Notes under the pieces: model-generated
Told to the model about the DNA's origin: nothing
Database searches by the model: none
The model's input: the letters and a program-made list of their open reading frames with translations, nothing else
Shown here: one piece after another, positions 10,375 through 21,934 of the stretch
How positions within the stretch are numbered: position 1 is the first letter of the stretch
How the letters are laid out: every line of letters begins with the position of its first letter
Made by a program: the position numbers and the translations under genes
Origin: Proteus alimentorum
GTDB taxonomy: Bacteria; Pseudomonadota; Gammaproteobacteria; Enterobacterales; Enterobacteriaceae
Length of the DNA stretch: 64,000 nucleotides
Direction of reading: 5' to 3'
Assembly (NCBI RefSeq): GCF_002607735.1
Contig: NZ_NBVR01000018.1
Coordinates: 310,001 to 374,000, forward strand

Positions 10375-12120
10375 GTGGCTCTATTTTCACAGCTCAGTTG
10401 GTATTTTCTCAGTGAATGGCGTCGTTATGTAGGTGCCATTTTCTTATTGATGGTTATTGCGGTATTACAGGTGATCCCTCCAAAGATTGTTGGGATCATT
10501 GTGGATGGTGTCGATAACCATAGTCTAACATTTAGCCAAGTGATGAATTGGATTGGCGTGATGGTATTAATTGCCCTCGCGGTTTATCTTCTGCGTTATT
10601 TTTGGCGTCTTTGGTTATTTGGTGCATCTTATCAATTGGCAGTAAAACTGCGGATGCAAATTTATCAGCAACTTAATCAACAATCTTCCTCATTTTATCA
10701 TCGTTATCGAACTGGTGATTTAATTGCACGTACCACCAACGATGTTGATAAAGTGGTTTTTGCAGCGGGCGAAGGGGTACTGACCTTAGTAGATTCTATG
10801 GTGATGGGGCTTGCTGTGCTTGTCATGATGAGTATTCAGTTAAGTTGGGAACTGACACTAATTTCATTATTACCTATGCCAATTATGGCGATTTTGATTA
10901 AGCGATATGGCGATAAATTGCATAACCGCTTTAAAACCGCACAGGCGCTTTTCTCTTCACTGAATAATCAAGCACAAGAAAGTTTGAGTAGTATTCGCAT
11001 GATCAAATCATTCGGGCTAGAGCAACAGCATGCTTCCCGCTTTGATGATGTGGCAAAAGAAACTGGACGCCAAAATATGCGTGTTGCAAGAATTGATGCG
11101 CTATTTGATCCTACTATTTTTATGGCTATTGGTTTTGCTAATTTACTCGCTGTTGCTGGTGGCAGCTATTTTGTTATTAATGGCAGAATGACATTGGGTG
11201 AATTAACCAGCTTTGTGATGTATTTGGGGCAAATGATCTGGCCAATGTTGGCTTTAGCATGGATGTTCAATATTGTTGAGCGTGGCAGTGCGGCTTATAG
11301 TCGAATTACGAGTTTATTGGATGAAAAACTCGATATGGTTGATGGTGAATTATCACCAAAGCAAGGCCGAGGAGTATTATCTGTTGATATCAAACGGTTC
11401 CAATATTCCGAACAAACGACAGAAACACTGAAAAATATTCATTTCACATTATCACCCGGCGAAATGTTGGGTGTTTGTGGAATGACTGGGAGTGGGAAAA
11501 GTACATTACTTAATGTCATTCAACGACTTTACGATGTCACCGAAGGTGAAATTTGTTTTCAATCAGTTCCTATTTATCAATTGAAACTTGATGAATGGCG
11601 AGCACGATTGGCAGTTGTTAACCAAACACCCTTCCTATTTTCAGATACCATTGCAGGAAATATTGCCTTAGGCCGTCCTCATGCAACAAAAGAAGAAATA
11701 GAATCTGTTGCGAAACTGGCAAATATTCATGAGGATATTTTACGCTTACCCGAAGGGTATCAAACACAGGTAGGCGAAAAAGGAGTGATGTTATCCGGTG
11801 GACAAAAACAGCGTATTTCTATTGCACGCGCACTATTATTGGATGCTGAAATTTTATTATTAGATGACGCACTATCTGCTGTTGATGGACAAACGGAATA
11901 TCAAATTTTGCAAAACTTATCGCAATGGCGAAAAGATAGAACATTAATTATCAGCGCTCATCGCTTATCCGCATTGGTTGGTGCTACTAATATTGTAGTT
12001 TTAAAACAAGGCGAGATTATAGAGCAAGGTACACATCAGCAATTAATTTCAATACCGGGTTGGTATCAAGATATGTACCATTATCAGCAATTAGAGGCTG
12101 CGCTGGATGACGATGAATAA
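10375..12120 (+). CDS. mdlA: MdlA (SmdA), ABC exporter half-transporter
   Basis: Fused membrane and ATPase half of a putative heterodimeric exporter of the multidrug/lipid type. The 581-aa protein starts at GTG and has about six membrane segments in residues 15-295, then a nucleotide-binding domain with Walker [10 protein letters not shown], signature LSGGQKQR and Walker [12 protein letters not shown]. The residue after the Walker B Asp is Asp where Glu is usual, so this half has a degenerate catalytic site, as is common in heterodimeric exporters. It overlaps mdlB by 14 bp, indicating coupled translation. The substrate is not established. Confidence 0.93.
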   Translation: MALFSQLSWYFLSEWRRYVGAIFLLMVIAVLQVIPPKIVGIIVDGVDNHSLTFSQVMNWIGVMVLIALAVYLLRYFWRLWLFGASYQLAVKLRMQIYQQLNQQSSSFYHRYRTGDLIARTTNDVDKVVFAAGEGVLTLVDSMVMGLAVLVMMSIQLSWELTLISLLPMPIMAILIKRYGDKLHNRFKTAQALFSSLNNQAQESLSSIRMIKSFGLEQQHASRFDDVAKETGRQNMRVARIDALFDPTIFMAIGFANLLAVAGGSYFVINGRMTLGELTSFVMYLGQMIWPMLALAWMFNIVERGSAAYSRITSLLDEKLDMVDGELSPKQGRGVLSVDIKRFQYSEQTTETLKNIHFTLSPGEMLGVCGMTGSGKSTLLNVIQRLYDVTEGEICFQSVPIYQLKLDEWRARLAVVNQTPFLFSDTIAGNIALGRPHATKEEIESVAKLANIHEDILRLPEGYQTQVGEKGVMLSGGQKQRISIARALLLDAEILLLDDALSAVDGQTEYQILQNLSQWRKDRTLIISAHRLSALVGATNIVVLKQGEIIEQGTHQQLISIPGWYQDMYHYQQLEAALDDDE

Positions 12121-13894
12121 AAATAAATCCGTTAAAGCGCTATTACCTGCGTTAAAGCGTCTTTTGACTTATGGTAAAACCTATCGCAAACCCATGATAT
12201 GGGGTGTCATTATGTTGTGGGTAGCTGCTGTTGCGGAAGTGGGGGGCCCATTAATTGTTGGCTATTTTATTGATGCAAAAGTTGCCACGAATAATGTGGA
12301 ATTAATGTCATCATTAGGCCTAGCGTTGGCTTTTATTCTTTTGCAGGTGATCGCCGCCACACTTCACTATTATCAAGCCATTGTGTTTAATCATGCCGCC
12401 GTTGGGGTTGTACAACAATTACGTACTGATGTAATGAGTGCGGCACTAAAACAGCCATTAAGTGCTTTTGATAATCAGCCCGTGGGGCAGTTAATTTCTC
12501 GTGTTACAAATGATACTGAGACGATTAAAGATTTGTTCGTGAACGTTTTGCCGACATTATTCCGAGCGATTGCTTTAGTGGTTGTCATGCTGATAGCTAT
12601 GTTTTTATTAGAATGGCAAATGGCGCTTGTTGCAATGATGATATTTCCTGCGGTGATTGGTGTGATGATGCTTTATCAGCGACTTAGTACGCCGATAGTC
12701 CGCAATGTGCGCCATTTTCTAGCTAATATAAATGATGGTTTCCATGAAGTTATTAATGGCATGTCAGTTATTCAGCAATTTAGGCAACAAGCTCGATTTG
12801 GTGAAAGAATGTCAGATGACAGCTGGCAACATTACCAAGCACGTATGAAAGCGTTAAAACTTGATGGTCTGTTATTACGTCCTTTATTAAGTATGCTCTC
12901 AGCGTTGGTTCTGTGTGGCTTATTAATGTTGTTTGGGTATCAGGGCAGTGCAGTTATTGGTGTTGGGGTTATTTATGCGTTTATTAGTTATTTAGGTCGA
13001 TTAAATGAACCCTTGATCACATTGACATCACAGCAATCGATTTTGCAACAGGCGGTTGTCTCTGGTGAGCGTGTTTTTGAATTGATGGATGCACCTTTAC
13101 AGCACTACGGTTCATCATCACATTCCATCACTCAAGGTAATATCGATGTTAATTCTCTTTGGTTTGCGTATCGTGATGAGCAATGGGTATTAAAAGATAT
13201 TAATTTAACTATTCCTGCTCGTCATTTTGTCGCATTTGTTGGGCACACCGGAAGTGGCAAAAGCACTTTAGCCAGTTTATTAATGGGAAATTATCCTTGG
13301 CAAAAAGGGAGTATCTCTTTAGATAAGCAGTCATTAGAAATGTATTCGCATGCTGCATTACGCAGTGGTATTGCGATGGTACAGCAAGATCCCGTTTTAT
13401 TATCGGGTTCATTGTATGACAATATTACGTTAGGGCGTGAATGTGATGAGTCACATTTGTGGCAGGTATTAGAAACCGTTCAACTTGATCAATGGGCTAA
13501 GGCTTTACCTGAAGGACTACAAACTGAACTTGGTGAACAAGGTAGTCGCTTATCCGCTGGACAAAAACAGTTACTTGCATTGGCTCGTGTATTATTAATA
13601 CCTCCTCGTATTCTTATTTTGGATGAGGCAACCGCGAATATTGATTCAGGAACAGAACAAGCTATACAGAAGGCACTAAAAGTCGTTAGGGAAAAAACAA
13701 CATTGATTGTTATTGCTCATCGACTTTCCACTATTATTGAAGCCAATGAAATTGTGGTGCTTCATCGTGGTGCAATTGTCGAACAGGGCGATCATGCCAA
13801 ATTGCTCTCACAAAAAGGTCGATACTATAATATGTATCAATTACAGCAAGTCAGAGAATCGTTGCAAGAGCAAGACCCCATTAACGTTGAATAA
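12107..13894 (+). CDS. mdlB: MdlB (SmdB), ABC exporter half-transporter
   Basis: Second half of the MdlAB exporter, 595 aa, with N-terminal membrane segments followed by an ATPase domain. It has a canonical Walker A (GHTGSGKST) and Walker B with catalytic Glu ([12 protein letters not shown]), but the signature is LSAGQKQL. The MdlA/MdlB pair therefore has one consensus and one degenerate ATP site. The ATG at 12107 overlaps the end of mdlA; an in-frame ATG at 12113 is an alternative. A terminator follows 30 bases after the stop. Confidence 0.93.
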   Translation: MTMNKNKSVKALLPALKRLLTYGKTYRKPMIWGVIMLWVAAVAEVGGPLIVGYFIDAKVATNNVELMSSLGLALAFILLQVIAATLHYYQAIVFNHAAVGVVQQLRTDVMSAALKQPLSAFDNQPVGQLISRVTNDTETIKDLFVNVLPTLFRAIALVVVMLIAMFLLEWQMALVAMMIFPAVIGVMMLYQRLSTPIVRNVRHFLANINDGFHEVINGMSVIQQFRQQARFGERMSDDSWQHYQARMKALKLDGLLLRPLLSMLSALVLCGLLMLFGYQGSAVIGVGVIYAFISYLGRLNEPLITLTSQQSILQQAVVSGERVFELMDAPLQHYGSSSHSITQGNIDVNSLWFAYRDEQWVLKDINLTIPARHFVAFVGHTGSGKSTLASLLMGNYPWQKGSISLDKQSLEMYSHAALRSGIAMVQQDPVLLSGSLYDNITLGRECDESHLWQVLETVQLDQWAKALPEGLQTELGEQGSRLSAGQKQLLALARVLLIPPRILILDEATANIDSGTEQAIQKALKVVREKTTLIVIAHRLSTIIEANEIVVLHRGAIVEQGDHAKLLSQKGRYYNMYQLQQVRESLQEQDPINVE

Positions 13895-13924
13895 TTACCT
13901 TAGAATTAAACTGTGATTTTTTAG

Positions 13925-13953
13925 AGGGCACATAAATCTTATGTGCCTTTTTT
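13925..13953 (+). terminator. Intrinsic terminator after mdlB
   Basis: A 9-bp stem GGCACATAA / TTATGTGCC with a 3-base loop is followed by six T residues. Confidence 0.92.
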
Positions 13954-13997
13954 GTTGCTCAACGACTTCACTTTTAGCAAAACAGTTTGCTTGTTTT

Positions 13998-14015
13998 TGC
14001 ACCAGTTTGGTGATT
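13998..14015 (+). promoter_or_regulatory. NtrC-binding site upstream of glnK
   Basis: TGCACCAGTTTGGTGATT closely resembles the strong NtrC site of glnA (TGCACCA, 3-base spacer, TGGTGC). It lies about 65 bp upstream of the sigma-54 promoter, a normal enhancer position. Confidence 0.8.
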
Positions 14016-14076
14016 TTTTCTATTTGCTTTATTTCGGCTTGTTTATTTTTCATTTAAATATCAATGAATTAAAAAT

Positions 14077-14092
14077 TGGCATATCTTTTGCT
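14077..14092 (+). promoter_or_regulatory. Sigma-54 promoter of glnK-amtB
   Basis: TGGCATATCTTTTGCT fits the -24/-12 consensus TGGCAC-N5-TTGCW, with the invariant GG and GC correctly spaced. It lies 39 bp before the glnK ATG. With the upstream NtrC site this implies induction under nitrogen limitation. Confidence 0.85.
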
Positions 14093-14130
14093 CTATAAAC
14101 TTTGTTCTTTCAAATATCGACGAGGTTTAT

Positions 14131-14469
14131 ATGAAATATATCATCGCCATTATTAAGCCATTTAAATTAGAAGAAGTGCGAGAGTTACTCTCTGAGTTAG
14201 GTATAAAGGGAATGACAATCAGTGAAGTAAAGGGATATGGGCGACAAAAAGGACATGCGGAGTTGTATAGAGGAGCAGAATACGAAGTTAATTTTCTCCC
14301 TAAAGTAAAAATAGAACTCGCTATTTGTGATGAGCAACTTGAGCCAGTTATGCAAGTGATTATGCAAGCGACTGATACAGGGAAAGTAGGAGATGGAAAA
14401 ATTTTTGTTTTGGAATTATTGCAGGCCGTCCGTATTCGTACCGGTGAGTCTGGTGATGAAGCACTTTAA
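14131..14469 (+). CDS. glnK: GlnK, PII nitrogen-regulatory protein
   Basis: Trimeric PII signal protein that senses 2-oxoglutarate, ATP/ADP and glutamine (through uridylylation) and blocks the ammonium channel AmtB when nitrogen is plentiful. The 112-aa product has the uridylylation site Tyr51 in the T-loop (GAEYEVNFLPK) and the C-terminal signature around TGKVGDGKIFV. It lies 12 bp before amtB, the nearly universal pairing. The NtrC site and sigma-54 promoter upstream indicate control by the Ntr system. Confidence 0.97.
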   Translation: MKYIIAIIKPFKLEEVRELLSELGIKGMTISEVKGYGRQKGHAELYRGAEYEVNFLPKVKIELAICDEQLEPVMQVIMQATDTGKVGDGKIFVLELLQAVRIRTGESGDEAL

Positions 14470-14481
14470 AGGAGATATTCG

Positions 14482-15774
14482 ATGAAACGCTTACTTTCTT
14501 TACTATTAATGTTAGTGCTTACACACTTTTCTTCATCTGTATTTGCGACTGAAACAGTGATTGTTGATAAAGCTGATAATGGTTTTATGTTGATCTGTAC
14601 TGCTTTGGTCTTTTTTATGACTATACCCGGTATTGCTCTGTTTTATGGCGGGTTATTGAGAGGAAAAAACGTACTTTCTTTGATCACGCAAGTGATGATG
14701 ATCTTTAGTGTCGTTGTTATTCTTTGGGTTACATTTGGTTATAGTTTGGCATTTACTGCGGGTAATAAAATCTGGGGTGGGTGGTCACTTACTTTTTTGA
14801 ATAACGTATCTCTAGATTCACTCTCTGGTTCAATTAATCAGTATGTACATATTGCTTTTCAAGGATCTTTTGCGGTGATAACAGTTGCATTAATTATTGG
14901 GGCATTAGGCGAGCGCATTCGTTTTTCTGCACTGCTTATTTTTACAATAATTTGGTTCACATTTTCTTATATCCCTATTGCACACATGGTATGGGGAGAC
15001 GGTGGCTGGTTAATCGATGATGGAGCATTAGATTTTGCGGGGGGAACCGTCGTACATATTAATGCTGCTATTGCAGCCCTTGTTGGTGCTTACTTACTTG
15101 GTAAGCGACGTGATAGCCAGAATGCCGCGCTTAAACCCCATAATTTACCAATGGTCTTTACAGGTACAGCGGTGCTCTATATTGGCTGGTTTGGTTTTAA
15201 TGCAGGCTCTGCTGGCAGTGCAAATGCGATCGCGGCTTTAGCATTTCTAAACACAGTAATTGCAACTGCGGGAGCTGTACTTTCTTGGACTGCATCAGAA
15301 TGGATCACTAGAGGAAAACCTTCTATGTTAGGCGGTTGCTCTGGCTGTATTGCAGGATTAGTTGCGATCACTCCTGCCGCTGGCACCGTTGGCGTGATGG
15401 GGGCTTTATTTATTGGTGTAATGGGAGGGATCATCGGGCTTTGGGGGGTTGTTGTTTTAAAACGCTGGTTAAAAGCTGATGATGTTTGTGATGTTTTCGG
15501 TATTCACGGTACTTGTGGTATTGCAGGTTGCTTGTTAACAGGGGTATTTACAGCTTCATTTTTAGGTGGCGTGGGTTATAGCGATGGTATGACACTCAGT
15601 AAACAAGTTTTAATTCAATTAATGAGTGTCGTGATCACAGTGATTTGGTCTGGTGTTGTTGCTTATACAAGTTTTAAAATCGCAGATAAGTTGGTAGGTT
15701 TACGTGTTTCAGAAGAGGAAGAGCATGATGGATTAGATTTAACAACTCATGGCGAAAGAGCTTATCAACAATAA
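14482..15774 (+). CDS. amtB: AmtB, ammonium channel/transporter
   Basis: Inner-membrane trimeric channel for ammonium. The 430-aa precursor starts with a cleavable signal peptide (hydrophobic run, likely cut after VFA), followed by about eleven membrane helices. Family signatures include the region after residue 170 (HMVWGDGGWL, with the first pore His) and DVFGIHGTCGI (with the second pore His). A GGAG site precedes the start, which lies 12 bp after glnK, so both are made from one mRNA. It converges on tesB, with a G/C-rich hairpin between them. Confidence 0.96.
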   Translation: MKRLLSLLLMLVLTHFSSSVFATETVIVDKADNGFMLICTALVFFMTIPGIALFYGGLLRGKNVLSLITQVMMIFSVVVILWVTFGYSLAFTAGNKIWGGWSLTFLNNVSLDSLSGSINQYVHIAFQGSFAVITVALIIGALGERIRFSALLIFTIIWFTFSYIPIAHMVWGDGGWLIDDGALDFAGGTVVHINAAIAALVGAYLLGKRRDSQNAALKPHNLPMVFTGTAVLYIGWFGFNAGSAGSANAIAALAFLNTVIATAGAVLSWTASEWITRGKPSMLGGCSGCIAGLVAITPAAGTVGVMGALFIGVMGGIIGLWGVVVLKRWLKADDVCDVFGIHGTCGIAGCLLTGVFTASFLGGVGYSDGMTLSKQVLIQLMSVVITVIWSGVVAYTSFKIADKLVGLRVSEEEEHDGLDLTTHGERAYQQ

Positions 15775-15780
15775 TTGTCT

Positions 15781-15805
15781 ATTCCCCCTCGTTTGAGGGG
15801 GGAAT
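15781..15805. terminator. Hairpin between convergent amtB and tesB
   Basis: ATTCCCCCTC and GAGGGGGGAAT can pair around a GTTT loop with one bulged base. There is no long T run, so its efficiency is uncertain. The position between converging stops supports a shared terminator role. Confidence 0.6.
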
Positions 15806-15816
15806 ATGCCAAGATA

Positions 15817-16692
15817 TTATTTTGAATGTTTGGCACGTTTTTGGCGAATAACGCCTTCTTGAACAGAAGATGCGATTAGTTGGCCATTTGTATTAAAGAA
15901 TTTACCTCTAACAAATCCTCTACCACCTGATGCTGAAGGGCTTTCAATCACATAAAGCAACCAATCATCTACACGGAATGGGCGATGAAACCACATAGAA
16001 TGATCAATCGTCGCGACCTGCAGACTTGCGTCCATAAAGCCTAATCCATAAGGTTGAAGAGCGGTTGGTAAAAAATCAAAATCAGAAACATAACCAAGCA
16101 AGTATTGATGCAAGAAAGGATCTGATGGCATTTCACCACGACTACGATACCAAACATAGCGTTCAGCAGGCGCTTTAGAGTAGCCAAAAGGGCTAAAATA
16201 TTGTACTGGACGCGCTTCAAAAGGCGTTTCTCGTAGTGCTAAAGATTTAATCGGCTCGGGTAATTTAGGCGCTAATTTCTTTAAAATCTCATGCTGTGAG
16301 ATAAGCTCATTTGGAAAAGGAACATCAGGCATTGTATCTTGATGTTCAAAACCTTCTTCAAATTCTTGAAAAGAAACCGTCATATAAAAAATAGGTTTAC
16401 CATGCTGAATAGCGCTGACTCTACGAGTACTAAATGAACCGCCATCACGAATAAATTCTACATCGTAAACGATAGGCTTATGGCTATCACCCGGACGTAA
16501 AAAGTAGCTATGAAATGAGTTGATATAGCGGTTATCAGCAATTGTCTGTTTTGCAGCGTATAGTGCTTGTCCTACAACTTGTCCACCAAAAACTTGAGGT
16601 AATCCTAAATCTTCGCTTTGACCTCTAAATAGACCTTCTTCTATTTTTTCAAGTGCCATCAAATTGATGAGATCTTTCAATGCTTGACTCAT
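15817..16692 (-). CDS. tesB: TesB, acyl-CoA thioesterase II
   Basis: Cytoplasmic double-hotdog thioesterase with broad activity on medium- and long-chain acyl-CoA. The 291-aa protein (E. coli 286) contains two hotdog repeats; the first carries [10 protein letters not shown], and the second carries [20 protein letters not shown], which includes the conserved active-site region. It is transcribed toward amtB. In E. coli ybaY lies next to it; I find no ybaY here. Confidence 0.95.
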   Translation of the reverse strand: MSQALKDLINLMALEKIEEGLFRGQSEDLGLPQVFGGQVVGQALYAAKQTIADNRYINSFHSYFLRPGDSHKPIVYDVEFIRDGGSFSTRRVSAIQHGKPIFYMTVSFQEFEEGFEHQDTMPDVPFPNELISQHEILKKLAPKLPEPIKSLALRETPFEARPVQYFSPFGYSKAPAERYVWYRSRGEMPSDPFLHQYLLGYVSDFDFLPTALQPYGLGFMDASLQVATIDHSMWFHRPFRVDDWLLYVIESPSASGGRGFVRGKFFNTNGQLIASSVQEGVIRQKRAKHSK

Positions 16693-17008
16693 AGTGTACC
16701 TGTATCATTAGATCTGGTTATTTTTTATAAAGTTGATTATATACAATCCTAAGAAGATAAAAAAATAATCTCTTTTTTATCTTCGATCGTAATTTAATGA
16801 TAAATGAACAGAGTTGATAAGATCATTGTTTATCAGCTTATTGAATACTCTCTGATGAATGTATGGAGAGGTAAAAAGCGCGTTAAAGGCAATTGAATAA
16901 TCAGTGAGTGCGAATTTGGGTAATTAATCATCACTTAGGCTTGCTTTCCTTGCTATTTGGATCAGTTTAAAACATAATGCGTGACGTCTTAGCAATAAGA
17001 CAATCTAT
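16693..17008. other. Intergenic region between tesB and ffs
   Basis: 316 bases, AT-rich, with no convincing reading frame. It should contain the divergent promoters of tesB and of the 4.5S RNA gene. Confidence 0.5.
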
Positions 17009-17120
17009 GGGGTCTTGTTGGTTCTCCCGCAACGCTAACTTGTTAACTCGGTCAGGTCCGGAAGGAAGCAGCCATGGCAGGTGTCGCGTGTGCCGGGATG
17101 TCGCTGGCAAGGCCCCACCC
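17009..17120 (+). ncRNA. ffs: 4.5S RNA, signal recognition particle RNA
   Basis: RNA scaffold that binds Ffh and targets ribosomes making membrane proteins to FtsY. The conserved SRP domain is plain: GGTCAGGTCCGGAAGGAAGC with the GGAA tetraloop, then GCAGCC and GTGTGCCGGGATG. The ends GGGGTCTTG and CAAGGCCCC pair to form the long closing helix. The length of about 112 nt fits the 114-nt E. coli RNA. The ends are estimated from the pairing. The position after tesB is as in E. coli. Confidence 0.96.
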
Positions 17121-17518
17121 AATTTTTAGCCCTTCATCATTTCTAATTTCTCATCATGATTATTTTCTAAGACTTTTATTTCCCCTTATGTTTTTACTCT
17201 CTATGTGTGTTTTGGGGTGTTGTTTTCTTTGGGGTTGAGAGTCAATAATATTGAATTGAAAATAGTATTGAATAGAAAATAGCATGTTTAATGTATCAAT
17301 TTATTATCAGAAAATTTACGGTTGTGTTTATAAATGGACGGGATATTAGGGCAAAGCAGTGCAGTCATGCCGTAATAAGTTAACGGCATGATGGTGTGTA
17401 ATCATTCTACTGATAAGAAAACGCAAATAAAACGATATCTAAATTAAGAACTAATAACCCTGCTACTATAAAAAATAAAATAGCAAAAATAAAACTAAGG
17501 CAATTAAATAGAACTAGA
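17121..17518. other. Intergenic region between ffs and hha
   Basis: 398 bases with no supported gene. A perfect 9-bp hairpin (TCATGCCGT / ACGGCATGA, 17365-17391, 9-base loop) is its only clear structure. It has no adjoining T run on either strand. Confidence 0.5.
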
Positions 17519-17722
17519 TTATCTTACAAATTTCCAAACAGATGCTGGAATTTTATCATATAGCTTATTCATTGTGAGTTCTGCTAAACGGTGGTCTGCT
17601 GCTGAATAAAACAGCTCCAGTTCATCATCAGAGAGTTCATATTTATTTTTTTCAATCACACGTTCTAATGTTTCGATTGAAGTACATTTTCTTAAACGCA
17701 TTAGATAGTCTGTTTTAGTCAT
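17519..17722 (-). CDS. hha: Hha, haemolysin expression-modulating protein
   Basis: Small partner of H-NS that helps silence AT-rich and horizontally acquired genes, and the toxin-like member of the Hha-TomB pair. The 67-aa protein begins [25 protein letters not shown] and ends PASVWKFVR, both typical of Hha/YmoA. It lies 45 bp after tomB on the same strand, as in E. coli. AT-rich accessory genes elsewhere in this window are plausible targets of H-NS/Hha silencing, which is inference. Confidence 0.96.
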   Translation of the reverse strand: MTKTDYLMRLRKCTSIETLERVIEKNKYELSDDELELFYSAADHRLAELTMNKLYDKIPASVWKFVR

Positions 17723-17767
17723 GTTGTCTTTTCTCTATTATTAAAATAAAACCAAAGATAATTAAAT

Positions 17768-18130
17768 TTACTTAATATAACTTTTTGGGTTTTTGGCAAT
17801 GAGAGTTAAAAGTGACTGGTTTAACTCTTTCCAATTATTGATATCTGAGTAAGAAATTGATGTATTACCAAATAAACGATAAGTCTCTTCAAGGTACTCT
17901 TCTATAAGTGTATTAATTACATGTTTATCTGGGTGTTTAATCTTAAATTTCCAACTAAAGTCCATAATGTGTTCAATTAGGACATTAAGGTCAACGCTTT
18001 TTGTGCTACTCAGATCGTTGTGCCAAACCGTGCTACCTTTATCTAATGAGCCTAAAGCTTGCTGTAATAGCTCTTCGCACAAAAATGACAATTCGGCTAA
18101 ATCTACTTTTTCTGGTGAATATTCGTCCAT
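17768..18130 (-). CDS. tomB: TomB, Hha toxicity modulator
   Basis: Antitoxin-like partner of Hha (formerly YbaJ), an oxygen-dependent modulator of Hha in E. coli and linked there to biofilm formation. The 120-aa acidic protein begins MDEYSPEKVDLAELSFLCEE, the family start. It is the first gene of a two-gene unit with hha. The 640-bp AT-rich region upstream would hold its promoter. Confidence 0.92.
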   Translation of the reverse strand: MDEYSPEKVDLAELSFLCEELLQQALGSLDKGSTVWHNDLSSTKSVDLNVLIEHIMDFSWKFKIKHPDKHVINTLIEEYLEETYRLFGNTSISYSDINNWKELNQSLLTLIAKNPKSYIK

Positions 18131-18770
18131 AACATATCGTAATTGAATTAATAGAAAATATTCATTAATAATGATAAATACCTAAAGTTGAACTTATTAA
18201 CGGGCTACATCACATAATTCATTAATGGATTAATAAAAAACATAAATTTGAAAATGGGTGTTTATATTTACTCGTATGCTAAAAGAGTTTAATAATTATA
18301 TTTATTATTCCTAACAAAGTAATAGCATATCGAAAGACAATACTAAACACTCAATTGCACACAAATGAGTTTAAAATTTATACAGTAAGTATTTCTTTGC
18401 TTAATATAGCACTATTATTGCATAAGTCACTATCTGAACAACAGAAATTTGTCTATTTTCGTAAAAATCAAGAAATCCTAATTAAAGAGTATTTTCCTTA
18501 ACGTAATGATTATCTTTGTTTTTATTGTATTTTAAATGTTTAAGCGTGTAAATGAGGCATAATTATCGTTGTTATTTATAAATAACAGAACTGCTTAATT
18601 TTGACAAAAAGTCACATATAAGAAAAAAAATAAAATGAATTTATTGATTAAAGAGATATTTCCTAAAAATAATATAATGAGATAAGTTTTCATTTAAAAC
18701 AATGCATCAATAGATAAAGAAAAAGGCCGCTTTCGCGACCTTTTGGTATTATGACTCAAATTCATTCAAA
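18131..18770. other. AT-rich intergenic region between tomB and acrB
   Basis: 640 bases between tomB (reading away to the left) and the end of acrB. The acrB terminator sits at the right edge, and the tomB promoter is expected near 18131-18300. Both strands are crowded with stops, and I see no supported gene. In E. coli ybaZ, maa and other genes lie between ffs and acrB; no trace is recognisable. Confidence 0.5.
18721..18744 (-). terminator. Intrinsic terminator after acrB
   Basis: Read on the minus strand, AAAAGGTCGC and GCGGCCTTTT pair around GAAA with one mismatch and are followed by more T residues, about 26 bases past the acrB stop. Confidence 0.8.
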
Positions 18771-21700
18771 TTAGTGTGAATGATTTGGATGTTCTAAATC
18801 TTCATTTTTCTTCGCAAATCGTCTACGGATCACGACGAAGAAAATAGGAACGAAGTAGATAGCAAGGGAGGTTGCGGCAATCATACCACCGAATACACCT
18901 GTACCTACTGAGTTCTGAGCACCAGAACCTGCACCGTTACTTAATACCAGAGGAATAACCCCTAACATAAAGGCCAGTGAAGTCATTAGAATTGGACGTA
19001 GACGCATTCTAACAGAGTCTAACGTTGCTTCTATGAGCCCTTTACCTTCTTTCTCCATCAAGTCTTTGGCGAATTCAACAATCAAGATTGCGTTTTTCGC
19101 CGATAACCCAATGGTTGTTAAGAGTCCAACCTTAAAGTAAACGTCGTTTTCAAGGCCTCTTATTGATGTTAATGCAAGAGCACCAATAACACCCAGTGGA
19201 ACGACTAACATAACGGAGAATGGCACTGACCAGCTTTCATAAAGAGCAGCAAGACAAAGGAATACAACTATCAAGGAAATGGTATACAGCGCAGGCGCTT
19301 GGTTACCCGATAAACGTTCTTGATATGACATTCCTGTCCATTCATAACCGATACCGCTTGGTAGTTTACTTGCGAGATCTTCCATCATAAGCATTGCATC
19401 ACCACTACTTTGACCTGGTGTTGCACTACCTTGAATTTGAACTGCTGGTAAACCGTTATAACGCTCTAAACGCGGTGAGCCGTATAACCAAGGATCTTTA
19501 CTTGTATCAATGAACGATGAGAATGGAACCATCTGACCGATATTGTTACGAACATAAAGATTACCGATATCTTGTGGCAACATACGGAATTCTGATCCAG
19601 CTTGAACGTAAACTTTCTTAACACGACCACGGTCGATAAAGTCGTTTACATAGCTACCACCAAACATTGTGCCTAATGTTGAATAGATATCACTAATTGC
19701 AACACCTTGAGCTTGCGCTTTTTCTAGGTCGATATACAGACGATACTGTGAAGTATCTTCCTGGCCATTAGGACGCACACCCATTAACATTTGAGGTTGT
19801 TGCGCAGCCATTCCGAGTAATTGATTTCGAGCTTCCATGAGTTTATCGTGACCGAGGTTAGCTTTATCCACTAACTCGAATTCGAAACCACCCGCAGAGC
19901 CTAACTCAACAATCGCTGGAATATTAAATGAATAAACAAAGGCTTCCTTAATTTTGGATAGTGCCATATTGGCACGTCCTACAATAGCCGGAACTTTGTC
20001 TTCATCTGCTTTACGTTCATCCCAATCATTCAATACAACGAAGACCAGACCCATATTTTGTCCTTGACCACCGAAGCCGAAGCCACTTACGGTAAAGACA
20101 GATTTAACGAGCTCTTTCTCATCAGTATTGAAGTAGTTGTTTACTCTTTCTAGTACGTCTTGTGTTTGTTCTTGTGTTGAACCCGCTGGTAACTGAACCA
20201 TTGTCAGTAATACACCTTGGTCTTCTTCAGGTAAGAACGATGCGGGTAAGCGAATAAACATTAACGCCATACCTGCCACTAATAAAACGTAAATTAATAA
20301 GTAACGACCAGTACCCCGGAGTGTACGGGATACACTGTCAGTATAGTGGTGACTACTCTTTTCAAAGGTACGGTTAAACCAGCCAAAGAAACCCGTTTGC
20401 ACACCATGACTGCCTTTCGGTATAGGTTTTAACATCGTTGCACAAAGTGCCGGTGTTAAAATCAATGCAACGAAAACAGATAGAACCATTGCTGATACGA
20501 TGGTGATAGAGAACTGGCGATAAATTGCACCGGTTGAACCACCAAAGAATGCCATTGGAATAAATACCGCAGAAAGCACGAGGGCGATACCGACCAGCGC
20601 ACTTTGGATTTGTCCCATCGATTTACGTGTTGCTTCTTTAGGTGATAAACCTTCTTCTTGCATTACACGTTCGACGTTTTCTACCACAACGATGGCGTCA
20701 TCCACCAGAAGCCCGATGGCAAGTACCATCGCGAACATCGTCAAGGTATTTATCGAATAACCGAATGCCGAGAGTATGGCGAAGGTACCTAACAATACAA
20801 CAGGCACGGCGATTGTCGGAATTAACGTAGCTCGGAAGTTCTGTAAGAACAGATACATAACTACGAATACCAGCATGATTGCTTCAACAAGCGTTTTTAC
20901 CACTTCGAAAATAGAGATCTTAACGAACGGCGTTGTATCATAAGGATAAACGACCTCTAATCCCGCAGGGAAGAACGGTTCCATTTCAGCCAATGCCGCA
21001 CGCACAGCGGTTGCTGTATCTAATGCGTTAGCACCTGTTGCTAATTTAATACCGATACCAGAAGCGGGTAAGCCATTAAAGCGAGCAATAGTGCTGTAGC
21101 TTTCAGCACCCATTTCAACTATACCAAGATCTTTTAGCTTAACCTGTGAACCGTCGGTGTTAACCTTCATCAGGATATCGCCAAATTGCTCTGCGGTATT
21201 GAGTCGAGTTTGAGCAATGATTGATACGTTTAAACGTTGACCAGGAACAGGAGGTGTTCCCCCTAATTGACCGGCTGCCACTTGGTTGTTTTGTGCTCTA
21301 ATCGCACCAATAACATCAAGTGTTGTCATGTTGTATTTCACCAATTTATCTGGATCTAACCAAATACGCATTGCGTATTGGGTACCAAATAATTGGGTTT
21401 CACCCACGCCAGTTACACGGCTTAACGGGTCTTTAATCGTTGCACCCACATAGTCTGCAATATCATCTTGTGACATTGAGCCGTCACTTGAGATGAACCC
21501 TGCAACCATCAAGAATGAACTTGAGGATTTATCAACACTAATCCCTTGTTGTTGCACTTCCTGAGGTAATAACGGCATGGCAAGTTGCAGTTTATTCTGC
21601 ACCTGTACTTGCGCGATATCAGGGTCAGTACCTGCTTCAAAGGTCAGAGTGATATTCATCATACCCGCTGAGTCACTGGTCGCAGACATATACACCATGT

Positions 21701-21920
21701 TATCGATACCATTCATATTCTGTTCGATAACTTGGGTAACGGTGTTCTGCACAGTGGTGGCGTCAGCACCAGGATAAACCGCAGAGATAGAAATCGCTGG
21801 CGGTGCAATCGTTGGATACTGGGCAACAGGCAGTTTGATGAGTGCCAGAAGACCTGCGAGCATGGTAATTATCGCAATTACCCACGCAAATATCGGTCTA
21901 TCTATAAAAAACTTAGGCAT
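18771..21920 (-). CDS. acrB: AcrB, RND multidrug efflux pump, inner-membrane subunit
   Basis: Proton-driven trimeric pump that exports dyes, detergents, bile salts and many antibiotics through AcrA and TolC. The 1049-aa protein has the RND layout: helix 1 ([18 protein letters not shown]), a large periplasmic loop, helices 2-6, a second loop and helices 8-12. The proton-relay acidic pair is seen in [17 protein letters not shown] of helix 4. It starts 14 bp after acrA. Length and sequence match AcrB-type pumps. In Proteus, raised acrAB expression is linked to lower tigecycline susceptibility, which is family knowledge. Confidence 0.96.
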   Translation of the reverse strand: MPKFFIDRPIFAWVIAIITMLAGLLALIKLPVAQYPTIAPPAISISAVYPGADATTVQNTVTQVIEQNMNGIDNMVYMSATSDSAGMMNITLTFEAGTDPDIAQVQVQNKLQLAMPLLPQEVQQQGISVDKSSSSFLMVAGFISSDGSMSQDDIADYVGATIKDPLSRVTGVGETQLFGTQYAMRIWLDPDKLVKYNMTTLDVIGAIRAQNNQVAAGQLGGTPPVPGQRLNVSIIAQTRLNTAEQFGDILMKVNTDGSQVKLKDLGIVEMGAESYSTIARFNGLPASGIGIKLATGANALDTATAVRAALAEMEPFFPAGLEVVYPYDTTPFVKISIFEVVKTLVEAIMLVFVVMYLFLQNFRATLIPTIAVPVVLLGTFAILSAFGYSINTLTMFAMVLAIGLLVDDAIVVVENVERVMQEEGLSPKEATRKSMGQIQSALVGIALVLSAVFIPMAFFGGSTGAIYRQFSITIVSAMVLSVFVALILTPALCATMLKPIPKGSHGVQTGFFGWFNRTFEKSSHHYTDSVSRTLRGTGRYLLIYVLLVAGMALMFIRLPASFLPEEDQGVLLTMVQLPAGSTQEQTQDVLERVNNYFNTDEKELVKSVFTVSGFGFGGQGQNMGLVFVVLNDWDERKADEDKVPAIVGRANMALSKIKEAFVYSFNIPAIVELGSAGGFEFELVDKANLGHDKLMEARNQLLGMAAQQPQMLMGVRPNGQEDTSQYRLYIDLEKAQAQGVAISDIYSTLGTMFGGSYVNDFIDRGRVKKVYVQAGSEFRMLPQDIGNLYVRNNIGQMVPFSSFIDTSKDPWLYGSPRLERYNGLPAVQIQGSATPGQSSGDAMLMMEDLASKLPSGIGYEWTGMSYQERLSGNQAPALYTISLIVVFLCLAALYESWSVPFSVMLVVPLGVIGALALTSIRGLENDVYFKVGLLTTIGLSAKNAILIVEFAKDLMEKEGKGLIEATLDSVRMRLRPILMTSLAFMLGVIPLVLSNGAGSGAQNSVGTGVFGGMIAATSLAIYFVPIFFVVIRRRFAKKNEDLEHPNHSH

Positions 21921-21934
21921 GGATCACCGACTCC

